A stretch of 64,000 nt of DNA from RPQJ01 sp963778185. GTDB lineage: Bacteria > Pseudomonadota > Gammaproteobacteria > Steroidobacterales > Steroidobacteraceae. A program made the position numbers and the translations under genes. The stretch spans positions 1,736,001 to 1,800,000 of the forward strand of contig CAVZTF010000003.1 in NCBI GenBank assembly GCA_963778185.1, written 5' to 3'. Below are positions 1 to 8,364 of the stretch, piece by piece; the stretch's first letter is position 1; each line of letters opens with the position of its first letter. Below the pieces are notes generated by a model. It worked only from the letters and a program-made list of their open reading frames with translations. It was not told where the DNA came from and ran no database searches.

Positions 1-972
1 GACAGCCGCTGGTCGGCGGGCACGGTGCTGAGCAACAGCCTGCGCAACGACGCACGCTATGCGCTCGGCGAGAACATCGGCGAGTTCCAGCACCGGGACG
101 AGCACTATGAAGTGAGCGGCGGCTGGTCGCGCGGGCTCGTCGACGGGTGGGCGAAGCGCTGGACCTACGGCCTCACCCATGAGCAGGACTCCTTCGAGAT
201 CGACCCGCTCGAGCCCCTGGGCGGCCCGCTGCCCGGCGATCGCGAGCTCACCTATCCATGGCTCGGCTTCGAGGTCGTCGAGGACCGCTTCGACGAACGC
301 AGGAACCTGGACCAGATCAGCCGCACCGAGGACGTGCTGGTGGGGTTCCGCGCTGGCGGCAGGCTGGGCATCGCCGTGGACGGCGCAGGCTCGGATCGCG
401 ATGCATTCGTGATGAGCGCCTACGTCCGCAAAGGTGCGGACCTGCGTCCGGGCCGCGACACGCTGTTCGGGACCGCTTCCGTGTCGGGCAGGCTGGAGGG
501 CGGCGAGGTGGTGAACGGACTGCTGGGCGCCGAGTCCCGCTACTACCTCGCCACTTCGAAGCGCAGCAAGTTCTACGCGAGCGTGTCCGGCGCGGTCGCG
601 GAGCAGCTCGACGAGGAGTGGCAACTGCTGCTCGGTGGCGACAACGGCCTGCGTGGCTACCCGCTGCGTTACCAGGCTGGCACCGCGCGTGCCCTGCTGA
701 CGCTGGAGCAGCGCTACTACACCGACTGGTATCCGTTCCGACTGTTCTACGTTGGCGGTGCGACCTTTTTCGACATGGGCCGCACCTGGGGGCGCGACGT
801 CACCGGCCTGGAGAGCATGGGCCTGCTCAAGGACGTCGGCATCGGGCTGAGGCTCGGCTCGAGCCGCTCGTCGTTCGGCAACGTGATCCACGTCGACCTC
901 GCGTTCCCGCTCGACGGGAACGGCGACATCGACGACATGCAACTGATCATCGAGACCAAGGGAAGTTTCTGA
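1..972 (+). CDS. Omp85/BamA-type outer membrane beta-barrel protein (C-terminal part)
   Basis: The reading frame is open from the first base of the window, so the N-terminus lies upstream. The 323 visible residues look like the beta-barrel of an Omp85 (BamA/TamA/D15 surface antigen) protein. They alternate aromatic and polar residues, contain the loop-6 type motif GLRGY within GGDNGLRGYPLRY, then a strand ending FFDMGRTWG, and finish with a C-terminal Phe (ETKGSF), the usual OMP sorting signal. By family knowledge such proteins insert or translocate proteins at the outer membrane. Any POTRA domains would be off-window, so BamA, TamA and a two-partner-secretion TpsB cannot be separated. The next gene is on the opposite strand, 18 bp away. 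Confidence 0.8.
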   Translation, partial: DSRWSAGTVLSNSLRNDARYALGENIGEFQHRDEHYEVSGGWSRGLVDGWAKRWTYGLTHEQDSFEIDPLEPLGGPLPGDRELTYPWLGFEVVEDRFDERRNLDQISRTEDVLVGFRAGGRLGIAVDGAGSDRDAFVMSAYVRKGADLRPGRDTLFGTASVSGRLEGGEVVNGLLGAESRYYLATSKRSKFYASVSGAVAEQLDEEWQLLLGGDNGLRGYPLRYQAGTARALLTLEQRYYTDWYPFRLFYVGGATFFDMGRTWGRDVTGLESMGLLKDVGIGLRLGSSRSSFGNVIHVDLAFPLDGNGDIDDMQLIIETKGSF

Positions 973-990
973 AGGCTGCGTTCCCGGCGC

Positions 991-1512
991 TCAGCGATCG
1001 ATGCCGATGCGGTCGACGAGCAGTTCGAACGGCCCGGCCTGCTTGTCGCTGATCATCAGGCCAAGAGCCCGCACCCGGCGCGGGTCGAGCGCCGGTGCGA
1101 ACGGGACCTTGCGGCCGCGGAAGGTGGCCACGAATGCCGCCACGGGCAACCTCACCTCGGTCCACTCGCCGGCCGGCGGGGAGAAGCGCGCCTGGTACTG
1201 GATGCCGTCGAATCCATCGCCGGTGCGCAGCGTGAACTTGTAGCGTTTGCCGTCGCCGCGCACCCGCAGCACGAAAGCCTTGGCACCGGCCGTGTCCCAG
1301 TCGCGGGGCGGGGTGCGCACCGAGGCGAATCCGCCGAAGTTCTCCAGCGAAACGTTCCCGCTGAAACGCGCGACGCCGGGCTCGGCCGGGCTGACCGTGC
1401 TGCTCGAGACGCCGCCCATGACCGCGTCGTCCACCGGGCGCCACAGTGCGGCGTCCGCCGGATCCTCGAATTCGAGCAGAGCAACGGTCATGAGCAGCGC
1501 CAGCGACGTCAC
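991..1512 (-). CDS. CIA30 family protein
   Basis: This 173-residue protein resembles the CIA30 (complex I intermediate-associated protein 30, NDUFAF1) beta-sandwich domain. Visible signatures are FEDPADAALWRPVDDAVMGG, a central SLENFGGFASVRTPP, and the C-terminal LGLMISDKQAGPFELLVDRI. In bacteria the family is of uncertain role; binding to carbohydrate or assembly factors has been suggested. I chose the GTG at 1512 because it overlaps the stop of the upstream dehydrogenase gene by four bases (GTGA), which suggests translational coupling. An ATG at 1491 would give a 166-residue product starting MTVALLEFED and is a fair alternative. It forms a two-gene unit with the dehydrogenase. Confidence 0.7.
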   Translation of the reverse strand: MTSLALLMTVALLEFEDPADAALWRPVDDAVMGGVSSSTVSPAEPGVARFSGNVSLENFGGFASVRTPPRDWDTAGAKAFVLRVRGDGKRYKFTLRTGDGFDGIQYQARFSPPAGEWTEVRLPVAAFVATFRGRKVPFAPALDPRRVRALGLMISDKQAGPFELLVDRIGIDR

Positions 1513-2636
1513 GCGATTTCGATCACCTGGCGGATCGACTCGCCCGCGGCCAGCCGGTCGAACGCCGCGTTGATGTCCTCGAGGCGGATGCGCTCGCTGA
1601 GCAACCGGTCGACTGGCAGGTGTCCAGCGCGATACCACTCTATGTAGCGCGGGATGTCGCGCGAGGGCACGCAACTGCCGAGATAGCTGCCTTTGAGGGT
1701 GCGTTCCTCCGCGACGAGGTTCAGGTGCTGGATGCTGAACTTCTGGTCCGGGTGGGAGAGGCCGGCGCTCACCGTCGTGCCGCCACGGGCCGTGATCCGA
1801 TAGGCGAGCTCGAGCGCCCGCGCCGCGCCGGCCATCTCGAAGGCGTACTCGACGCCGCCGTGCGTGAGCTCGCGCACCTGTTCGGCCGCGTCGGGCGCCG
1901 ACGCATTGACGGTCGCGGTGGCTCCGAGCCCGCGCGCCACGGCGAGCTTGCCCTCGTTCATGTCGATCGCGACGATCTGCGGCGCCTCGAGCATGCGCGC
2001 GGCGAGCAGGGCGGCGAGGCCGACGCCGCCGAGCCCGACGACGGCAACCGTGGCGCCCCGCGGCATGGCACCGGTGTTCACGACCGCGCCGACGCCGGTG
2101 ATCACCGCGCAGCCGAAGAGCGCCGCCTCGGCGAAGGGCAGGTCGCCCGGCACCTTGACCAGGGAATTGCTCGCCATCGTCGCGTACCGGGCGAAGCCGG
2201 AAACGCCGAGATGGTGGTTGACCGGGCCGCGCGCGTCGCGCAGGCGCCGCTCGCCGGAGAGCAGCGAGCCGGCCGAATTCGCCGTGAATCCCGGCTCGCA
2301 CAGCGCGGGCCGGCCCGTTTCGCACGGCTTGCAGTGACCGCAACTGGGCACGAAGGCCGCGACCACGTGGTCGCCACGCGACAGTCGGGACACGCCCGGC
2401 CCCGTCTCCTCGATCACGCCAGCGGCCTCGTGGCCGAGCACCATGGGCATCGGTCGCGGCCGGTTGCCGTCGATGACCGACAGGTCCGAGTGGCACAGGC
2501 CGGCCGCGCGGATGCGCACCAGCACCTCGCCCGGTCCGGGCGGATCGAGGTCCACTTCCTCGATGGTGAGCGGCCTCGACTGCGCATACGGCGCGGGCAA
2601 CCCGATCTCGTGCAACACGGCGGCGCTGGTTTTCAT
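1509..2636 (-). CDS. Zn-dependent alcohol dehydrogenase (MDR family)
   Basis: A 375-residue medium-chain dehydrogenase/reductase. The N-terminal GroES-like domain carries the catalytic zinc ligands (AAGLCHSD, then GHEAAG) and the four-cysteine structural-zinc loop CGHCKPCETGRPALC. The Rossmann fold shows VGLGGVG followed about 20 residues later by an acidic residue in AIDMNEGK, which favours NAD over NADP. Length and zinc loop fit class I/III-like alcohol or aldehyde dehydrogenases; the substrate cannot be told. The start is the ATG at 2636 (MKTSAAVLHE), at the usual family position. It is transcribed divergently from the thioesterase gene across 97 bp and is coupled to the CIA30 gene. Confidence 0.85.
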   Translation of the reverse strand: MKTSAAVLHEIGLPAPYAQSRPLTIEEVDLDPPGPGEVLVRIRAAGLCHSDLSVIDGNRPRPMPMVLGHEAAGVIEETGPGVSRLSRGDHVVAAFVPSCGHCKPCETGRPALCEPGFTANSAGSLLSGERRLRDARGPVNHHLGVSGFARYATMASNSLVKVPGDLPFAEAALFGCAVITGVGAVVNTGAMPRGATVAVVGLGGVGLAALLAARMLEAPQIVAIDMNEGKLAVARGLGATATVNASAPDAAEQVRELTHGGVEYAFEMAGAARALELAYRITARGGTTVSAGLSHPDQKFSIQHLNLVAEERTLKGSYLGSCVPSRDIPRYIEWYRAGHLPVDRLLSERIRLEDINAAFDRLAAGESIRQVIEIA

Positions 2637-2733
2637 GCGTGGCAGCATAACCCCGGCGACGCGACAGTCCAGTTCGCGAATCCGAAGCAGCGGCCTCTTC
2701 CCCGCCTTCCCGCCGCAGGCTACTGTGGCGTGC

Positions 2734-3207
2734 ATGAGCGAATCGACTGAGCGGACCCTGCCCACGCTGCGGGGCGAATTCCCCGTGCTGCGAATGATCA
2801 CGACCCGCTGGATGGACAACGACCATTACGGGCACGTGAACAACGTCGTGTACTACTCGTATTTCGATACGGCTGTGAACGGGTTCCTCATCGAAGCGAG
2901 CGGCACCGACGTCCGCGACCTGCCGGCGATCGGCATCGTGGCCGAGACGAGCTGCCGGTTCCTGAAGGAACTGTCGTTCCCCGCAACCGTCTACGCGGGA
3001 CTCGCGCTCGAGAAGCTGGGGAATTCGAGCGTGATCTACCGGATCGGCCTCTTCGGCAACGACGCGGCCGAGCCGGCGGCGCTCGGCCGCTTCGTGCACG
3101 TGTACGTGGATTCGGCGAAGCGCAGGCCGGTGCCGGTGCCACCGCAGATCCGCGCGGCCTTGACGGCGCTCGCGGACGGGTGCATCGGGACGTCGCCGCT
3201 ACCTTGA
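2734..3207 (+). CDS. Acyl-CoA thioesterase (4HBT/hotdog fold)
   Basis: A 157-residue single-hotdog protein with the 4-hydroxybenzoyl-CoA thioesterase signature. RWMDNDHYGHVNNVVYYSYF contains the catalytic Asp (D-x-x-x-H-x-N pattern), followed by the strand ETSCRFLKEL. The family hydrolyses short or medium acyl-CoA thioesters in the cytoplasm, often as housekeeping or beta-oxidation side enzymes. The start is the ATG at 2734. A TANNNT-type hexamer (TACTGT, 2721-2726) lies only 7 bases upstream, so the mRNA could be leaderless; no Shine-Dalgarno is obvious. Its 3' end overlaps the convergent GST gene by 9 bp. Confidence 0.85.
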   Translation: MSESTERTLPTLRGEFPVLRMITTRWMDNDHYGHVNNVVYYSYFDTAVNGFLIEASGTDVRDLPAIGIVAETSCRFLKELSFPATVYAGLALEKLGNSSVIYRIGLFGNDAAEPAALGRFVHVYVDSAKRRPVPVPPQIRAALTALADGCIGTSPLP

Positions 3208-3810
3208 CGTGATGGGCACGTGCCCGGGTTGGGCCGCGACGCGCGCGCACCAGTCCCGGATCGCGGGATAAGCCTCGAGCGGGAAGCCGCCCTCGGGGGC
3301 GACGTGCGTGTAGGCGTAGAGCGCGATGTCCGCGAGCGAGAAGGCGTCGCCGACCAGGAACCCGCGTCCGGCGAGGCCGCGCTCGAGCACCTCGAGCGCC
3401 GCGTGGCCGTTGCGCCGCTTCTCGACGAGCTTCTCGCCGAGCTCCGCCTCGCTGCGGCCAAGCGAGGCAATCCAGAAACGTGCGGTCCCGACGTTCGGCT
3501 CGAGGTTGTACTGCTCGAAGCACAGCCACTGCCACATGCGCGCGCGGTCGTACGCGTCGCCGGGCACCAGCCGCGAGCCCTCCGCGAGGTACGCGATGAT
3601 CGCATGGCTTTCCGACAGGTGGCCGCGGCCCGGCACCTCCAGCAGCGGGATGCGGCCGTTGGGATTCTTCGCGAGGAATTCCGGCGTGCGCGTCTCGCCG
3701 CGCTTGATGTCGAGCTCGACGAGTTCGTATGGCAGGCCGAGATGGCGCAGGACCAGCCGCACCTTGTAGCCGTTCCCGGAGGGCAGGTAGTCGTAGAGCC
3801 TGTAGCTCAC
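3199..3810 (-). CDS. Glutathione S-transferase family protein
   Basis: A 203-residue GST. The N-terminal thioredoxin-like domain opens with YRLYDYLPSGNGYKVRLVL (the SGN-YK pattern of theta/beta-like bacterial GSTs, catalytic Ser candidate in LPSGN), then the cis-Pro region NGRIPLLE and the glutathione-contact SESHAI. The helical C-terminal domain carries the N-capping motif FSLADIALYAY. Substrate unknown. I use the GTG at 3810 because it overlaps the ilvN stop in GTGA and gives the standard N-terminus; no ATG is available there. Co-transcription with ilvN is therefore likely, although no functional link is obvious. Confidence 0.82.
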   Translation of the reverse strand: MSYRLYDYLPSGNGYKVRLVLRHLGLPYELVELDIKRGETRTPEFLAKNPNGRIPLLEVPGRGHLSESHAIIAYLAEGSRLVPGDAYDRARMWQWLCFEQYNLEPNVGTARFWIASLGRSEAELGEKLVEKRRNGHAALEVLERGLAGRGFLVGDAFSLADIALYAYTHVAPEGGFPLEAYPAIRDWCARVAAQPGHVPITSR

Positions 3811-4301
3811 GACTCGAGGACCTCCTTGCCCTTCTGGATGGCGAGCGCGCCGCTGCGCACGACCTCGAGCACCTTGCCGAAGTTGCCGACCTCGGCGATG
3901 AAGCGGTTGATCTCGGCCTCGTTGCTGGTGAGCTCGATGGTGAAGCAGTCCGCCGCGTCCCACAGCACCCGGCCGCCGGCGCGCTGCGTGGCCGACCAGA
4001 GCGAGCCGACCTGCGTCGCCTTCGCCTTGACCTTGATGAGCAGCAGCTCGCGCTCGAAGTGCTCCTCGCGCGTGACGTCCTCGACGTCCACCACGTCCAC
4101 CAGCTTCAGCAACTGGTTGGAGATCTGGTTGATGACCGCCTCGCTGCCGGTGGTGACCACCGTCAGGCGCGAGACCGTCGGGTCGTCGGTGGGCGCGACG
4201 CTCAGCGACTCGATGTTGTAACCGCGTGTCGAGAAGAGTCCCGCGACCCGGGTCAGGGCGCCGACTTCGTTCTGCAACGTGACGGAAATGATGTGGCGCA
4301 T
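3807..4301 (-). CDS. ilvN: Acetolactate synthase small (regulatory) subunit
   Basis: A 164-residue regulatory subunit of acetohydroxyacid synthase, which makes 2-acetolactate or 2-aceto-2-hydroxybutyrate in valine, leucine and isoleucine synthesis. The N-terminal ACT domain is clear (MRHIISVTLQNEVGALTRVA, then FSTRGYNIESLSVAPTDD) and carries the valine feedback site in this family. The C-terminal domain ends ALAIQKGKEVLES. Length is typical of IlvH/IlvN. The start is the ATG at 4301. Unusually, the gene is back-to-back with ilvB rather than downstream of it in one operon; a GST gene follows with a 4-base overlap. Confidence 0.95.
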   Translation of the reverse strand: MRHIISVTLQNEVGALTRVAGLFSTRGYNIESLSVAPTDDPTVSRLTVVTTGSEAVINQISNQLLKLVDVVDVEDVTREEHFERELLLIKVKAKATQVGSLWSATQRAGGRVLWDAADCFTIELTSNEAEINRFIAEVGNFGKVLEVVRSGALAIQKGKEVLES

Positions 4302-4488
4302 GCTTCGCACGGTGGCCCCGCTGGCGGCAAAAGCTGCCCGATGACTACAAGGACATGATTGAAAACGATTTTTCGGCCGGCACGCCAGGCGACGGCGGCC
4401 TCCAAGCATAGACGCCTGCGGAAGCGGCTGCTAGGCTCGTTTGCACCGCAACATTTCAGATTCGCGCAGCCTCGCGCAGGATGTCGCC
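4302..4488. promoter_or_regulatory. Shared divergent control region of ilvN and ilvB
   Basis: 187 bp separate the two acetolactate synthase subunit genes, which point away from each other. An AT-richer patch around 4355-4372 contains an inverted GAAAA-CGAT-TTTTC. For ilvB I see a plausible sigma70 promoter: TAGACG (4409-4414), 17 bp, TAGGCT (4432-4437). It would start transcription near 4444, about 45 bases ahead of the GTG. No leader peptide rich in Ile, Leu or Val is visible, so classical attenuation is not supported. Confidence 0.4.
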
Positions 4489-6339
4489 GTGAAGCAGAGC
4501 CACGCCATCGCGGGCCATGCCGCCCACCCCAGTGCCGGCCAGGTCATGACCGGCGCCGAGATCATCGTCCAGGTCCTCGCGGACGAGGGCGTCGACACCA
4601 TTTTCGGCTACAGCGGCGGCGCCATCCTGCCGACCTACGACGCCATCTTTCGCTATAACGAAAAGCATTCGCAACCCGGGCACGGCAGCGCCATGCCGCT
4701 GATCGTGCCGGCCAACGAGCAAGGCGCCGGCTTCATGGCCGCGGGCTACGCGAGGGCGAGCGGCCGCGTGGGCGTGTGCCTGGTGACGTCGGGGCCGGGC
4801 GCGACGAACACGGTCACGCCGGTCCGCGACTGCGCGGCCGACTCGGTGCCGATCGTCGTCATCTGCGGGCAGGTCCCCACGGGCGCGATCGGCAGCGACG
4901 CCTTCCAGGAGGCGCCCGTCGCCAACATCATGGGCGCGGTGGCGAAACACTGCTTCCTGGTGACCGACCCGGAGCGCCTCGAGGCGACAATGCGCACGGC
5001 ATTCGAGATCGCTCGCACCGGGCGCCCGGGCCCGGTGGTGATCGACGTGCCGAAGGACGTGCAGAACTGGCAGGGATCCTTCAAGGGCGAGGGGTACCTG
5101 GACGTGCGCGGTTATCACCAGCGCATGACGGCCCTGAAGCGCAGCGTCGTGACCGAGGACGAGTGTGCCGCGTTCTTCGCGCGGCTCGGCGAGGCCGGGC
5201 GACCGCTCATCTATGCGGGCGGCGGCGTCATCCACGGCGGCGCGGCCGACGAGCTGCGCCGCTTTGCGACGGAACTCGGCATCCCGGTCGTGACGACCTT
5301 GATGGGCATCGGTGCCTTCGACACCTCGCACCCGCTCGCGATGCGCATGCTCGGCATGCACGGCGCCGCCTTCGCGAACTACGCCGTGGACGATTGCGAC
5401 TTCCTGGTCGCGCTCGGCGCGCGCTTCGACGACCGCGTGGCCGGAGTGCCGGCGAAATTCGCCAAGCACGCGAAGTGCATCGCGCACATCGACGTGGACG
5501 CCTCCGAGATCAACAAGGTCAAGCGCGTGCAGTGGAGTCACGTCGGCCTGCTGGCGCCGGCCTTGCACGCGCTCGCCAGCCACGCGCAGCACACCGGCTT
5601 CAGGCGCGACTGGTCGGCCTGGCACGCGCACCTCGACGAGCTGCGCCGTACCTACGCGATGAACTACGACCGCTCGAGCGCGCTCATCCAGCCCTACTAC
5701 GTGATCGAGGAGATCAACCGCCTGACGAAGGGCGAGGCGATCATCGCGACCGGCGTCGGGCAGCACCAGATGTGGGCCGCGCAGTATTTCGATTTCCGCG
5801 AGCCCCGCCTGCTGCTCACCTCCGGCAGCATGGGCACGATGGGTTTCGGCCTGCCGGCGGCGATCGGCGCGCAGTTCGCGCGCCGCGACCGCCTGGTCAT
5901 CGACGTCGACGGTGACGCCAGCATGCGCATGAACCTCGGCGAGCTCGAGACGGTCACCACCTACGACCTCCCGGTAAAGGTCGTGGTGCTGAACAACTTC
6001 GGCGATGGCATGGTCAAGCAGTGGCAGAAGCTGTTCTTCAAGGGACGGCTCTCCGCGAGCGACAAGTCGCTGCACAAGAAGGACTTCGTGAAGGCGGCGC
6101 AGGCGGACGGCTTCCCCTGGGCGGCGCGGCTCGATCGCAGGGAAGACGTGCCGCGCGTGGTGCGCGAGTTCATCGAGTTCGAGGGCCCCGCGTTCCTCGA
6201 AGTGCTCATCGACCCGGAGGCGGGCGTCTATCCCATGGTCGGGCCCGGGCAGGCCTACGACGAGATGATCACGGGTGACTTCATCCCCTCGCGCAACAAG
6301 GCTGAGGCGAAGGAGCCCGGCGCGTCGGAGATGTTCTGA
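4489..6339 (+). CDS. ilvB: Acetolactate synthase large (catalytic) subunit
   Basis: A 616-residue thiamine-diphosphate enzyme. The Pyr domain carries the catalytic Glu in VPANEQGAGFMAAGYARASG, the central domain shows FDDRVAG, and the PP domain has the ThDP/Mg motif DGDASMRMNLGEL and ends GVYPMVGPGQAYDEMI. With IlvN it catalyses the first common step of branched-chain amino acid synthesis. I chose the GTG at 4489, preceded by AGGA (4478-4481). A TTG at 4441 is in frame but lies at or before the predicted transcription start, and an ATG at 4546 (MTGAEIIVQV) is a shorter alternative. The chromate-transporter gene overlaps its stop by 4 bases. Confidence 0.95.
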   Translation: MKQSHAIAGHAAHPSAGQVMTGAEIIVQVLADEGVDTIFGYSGGAILPTYDAIFRYNEKHSQPGHGSAMPLIVPANEQGAGFMAAGYARASGRVGVCLVTSGPGATNTVTPVRDCAADSVPIVVICGQVPTGAIGSDAFQEAPVANIMGAVAKHCFLVTDPERLEATMRTAFEIARTGRPGPVVIDVPKDVQNWQGSFKGEGYLDVRGYHQRMTALKRSVVTEDECAAFFARLGEAGRPLIYAGGGVIHGGAADELRRFATELGIPVVTTLMGIGAFDTSHPLAMRMLGMHGAAFANYAVDDCDFLVALGARFDDRVAGVPAKFAKHAKCIAHIDVDASEINKVKRVQWSHVGLLAPALHALASHAQHTGFRRDWSAWHAHLDELRRTYAMNYDRSSALIQPYYVIEEINRLTKGEAIIATGVGQHQMWAAQYFDFREPRLLLTSGSMGTMGFGLPAAIGAQFARRDRLVIDVDGDASMRMNLGELETVTTYDLPVKVVVLNNFGDGMVKQWQKLFFKGRLSASDKSLHKKDFVKAAQADGFPWAARLDRREDVPRVVREFIEFEGPAFLEVLIDPEAGVYPMVGPGQAYDEMITGDFIPSRNKAEAKEPGASEMF

Positions 6340-7589
6340 AGGGAGCCCCGACCTTCGCCGAGGCGGCCCGCTTCTGGCTCAGCCTCGGCTTCGTTTCCTT
6401 CGGCGGTCCCGCCGGCCAGATCGCAATCATGCATCGCGAGGTGGTCGAGCGGCGCGGCTGGCTCGACGAGCGTCGATTCACCGATGCGCTCAACTTCTGC
6501 ATGCTGCTGCCGGGGCCCGAGGCGCTGCAACTCGCGATCTACCTCGGCTGGAAGCTGCACGGCACGCGCGGCGGCCTCGTCGCCGGGCTCGGTTTCATCG
6601 GGCCCGCGATCCTGCTGCTGCTGGCGCTGTCGTACGCCTATGCGAGATTCGGCAGCCTGCCGGCCGCCGAGGGCGTACTGCTCGGCCTCAAGGCCGCGGT
6701 CGTCGCGCTGGTCGCGCAGGCACTCTTCAAGATCGGCCGGCGGGCGCTCGACAGGCCCCTGCACGTCGCGCTCGCAGTACTCGCGTTCGTGGCGCTCGAG
6801 TTCCTGCGCGTGCCGTTCCCCCTGCTGGTGCTGGGCGCCGGCGCGCTCGGCGCGGCCGCCGCATGGCGGCACCCGCGCGCCGAGCCCGGTGCACGCGAGC
6901 CGTCGGCCACGAGGGGCTCGAGCGCGCGCGTGGCGATCGTCGGCCTCGCGCTGTGGCTCGCGCCACTCGCGCTGGTGCTGGCATTCCTGGGCTCGCAATC
7001 GCTGTGGGTCCGCGTCTACCTGTTCTTCACGCAAGCCGCCCTGGTGACCTTTGGTGGCGCCTATGCCGTGCTCGGCTACGTGACGCAGCACCTCGTGGTG
7101 GATCTCGGCTGGCTGACGGCCGAGCAGTCCGTCGCGGGCCTCGCGCTCGCCGAGACCACGCCCGGGCCGCTCGTGATCGTCCTGCAGTTCATGGGGTTCA
7201 TGGCGGGGTGGAACGAGCCCGCTCCGCTGGCACCGGTTGCGAGTGCCCTGCTCGCGGCCCTGCTCGCTTCCTGGGCCACCTTCCTGCCGTCGTTCGTATT
7301 CATCTTCCTCGGCGCGCCGCACGTCGAGCGGATTTCGCGCGCGCCGCGCATTGCCGCGGCCCTTGCGGCGATCACCGCGGCGGTCGTCGGTGTCATCGCG
7401 ACCCTCGCGCTGCTGCTCGGCAAGGTGGTGCTGTTTCCCGGCGGGTTCGCCGCGGGGGCGTCCTGGCCGGCACTGGCCATCGCCGTGGTCGCCTGGATCC
7501 TGCTGGTGCGAACGCGGCTCGCGCTTCCATATATCCTGCTCGTCGCGGCGCTCGCAGGGCTGGCCGCGCAACTGTCGGGTTGGACCTAG
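6336..7589 (+). CDS. chrA: Chromate transporter, ChrA family (CTG start proposed)
   Basis: A 417-residue two-domain CHR transporter that exports chromate across the inner membrane. Both halves carry the family hallmark: FVSFGGPAGQIAIMHREVV near the N-terminus and LVTFGGAYAVLGYV in the second half, each with a PGP motif (LLPGPEALQ, TTPGPLVIV). About ten hydrophobic segments are visible. The first CHR motif lies upstream of the first ATG (6429), so that ATG cannot be the real start. The in-frame stretch back to the stop at 6303 contains no ATG, GTG or TTG. The CTG at 6336 overlaps the ilvB stop (CTGA) and has GGAG five bases upstream (6327-6330), so I take it as the start. It is therefore coupled to ilvB. 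Confidence 0.85.
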   Translation: MKGAPTFAEAARFWLSLGFVSFGGPAGQIAIMHREVVERRGWLDERRFTDALNFCMLLPGPEALQLAIYLGWKLHGTRGGLVAGLGFIGPAILLLLALSYAYARFGSLPAAEGVLLGLKAAVVALVAQALFKIGRRALDRPLHVALAVLAFVALEFLRVPFPLLVLGAGALGAAAAWRHPRAEPGAREPSATRGSSARVAIVGLALWLAPLALVLAFLGSQSLWVRVYLFFTQAALVTFGGAYAVLGYVTQHLVVDLGWLTAEQSVAGLALAETTPGPLVIVLQFMGFMAGWNEPAPLAPVASALLAALLASWATFLPSFVFIFLGAPHVERISRAPRIAAALAAITAAVVGVIATLALLLGKVVLFPGGFAAGASWPALAIAVVAWILLVRTRLALPYILLVAALAGLAAQLSGWT

Positions 7590-7596
7590 GCCGGGG

Positions 7597-8235
7597 TCAG
7601 TCCGCGGCGGCGAGCAAGGCGTCGATCCTGGCCGCGAACTCCGTGTAGGCTTTCGCGCCCGAGAACGCATCGCCCTCGAAGGTATCGCCGACGACGCGCC
7701 CGATCACGAAGGTCGGCGTCGAGGCGATGCCCTGCGACCGGGCGAGCCTGGCGTCGGCACGCACGAGCGCTTCCTGCCGTCCATCCCGGCGGCATTCGCT
7801 GAAGCGCCCGAGGTCGAGGCCGAATCGTCGCGCGAGTTCCTCGTAAGGCGCCGTGCCGAGGCGTGACTGCTCCGCGAACAGCGCGTGGCGAAATTCCCAG
7901 AACCTGCCCTGCTCGCCGGCGCAGCGGCAGGCGACGGCTGCCGGGATCGCGAACTCGTGGAACGGCAGCGGCAGGTCGCGCGACGCGAAGCGCGCCTTGC
8001 CGGTGTCGATGTAGTTGCGCCGCAGCTCGGGAAAGGTCTCGGTCGCGAAACGCGCGCAATACGGGCACTGCAGGTCGGTGAATTCGATGATCGTCACCGG
8101 GGCATCCTCGCGGCCGAGCACGTTGAACTCGGCGACGGGAGCCGCGGCCGGAGGGGCGGACTGCGTCTGGATCGCGGAGCAGGCGGCGACGAGCGCGAGC
8201 AGCAGGACGGTCGACAGGCAGCGGAACACGGTCAT
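7597..8235 (-). CDS. DsbA-like thioredoxin-fold lipoprotein
   Basis: A 212-residue envelope protein. Residues 1-19 form a lipoprotein signal (LALVAAC, lipidated Cys19). A thioredoxin fold follows with the redox motif CPYC at 57-60 (FTDLQCPYCARF) and a cis-Pro loop STPTFVIG near 170. This matches the DsbA_2/Thioredoxin_4 group of periplasmic thiol oxidoreductases or isomerases. A second cysteine pair in AVACRCAGEQG and a lone Cys in FSECRRDG are also seen. It is convergent with chrA (7 bp between the stops) and 129 bp divergent from the glyoxalase gene. Its redox partner is unknown. Confidence 0.85.
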   Translation of the reverse strand: MTVFRCLSTVLLLALVAACSAIQTQSAPPAAAPVAEFNVLGREDAPVTIIEFTDLQCPYCARFATETFPELRRNYIDTGKARFASRDLPLPFHEFAIPAAVACRCAGEQGRFWEFRHALFAEQSRLGTAPYEELARRFGLDLGRFSECRRDGRQEALVRADARLARSQGIASTPTFVIGRVVGDTFEGDAFSGAKAYTEFAARIDALLAAAD

Positions 8236-8364
8236 GGCGCGCAGGTTGCACCGGGAGCCGCCTGCGCGACAAGCCTGGGCTGGGTTCTGCGGCGGCAAGG
8301 CGCGGGGCGAGTCGGTAGTATTGGCCGATCCAGACCACCGCCGGTCACGAGGGGGCGAGCCGCG

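Noticed and set aside
4340..4357. Five-codon ORF in the ilvN/ilvB intergenic region as an attenuator leader peptide
   Set aside because: It encodes M-T-T-R-T with no branched-chain residue codons, and no alternating hairpins with a T-run follow.
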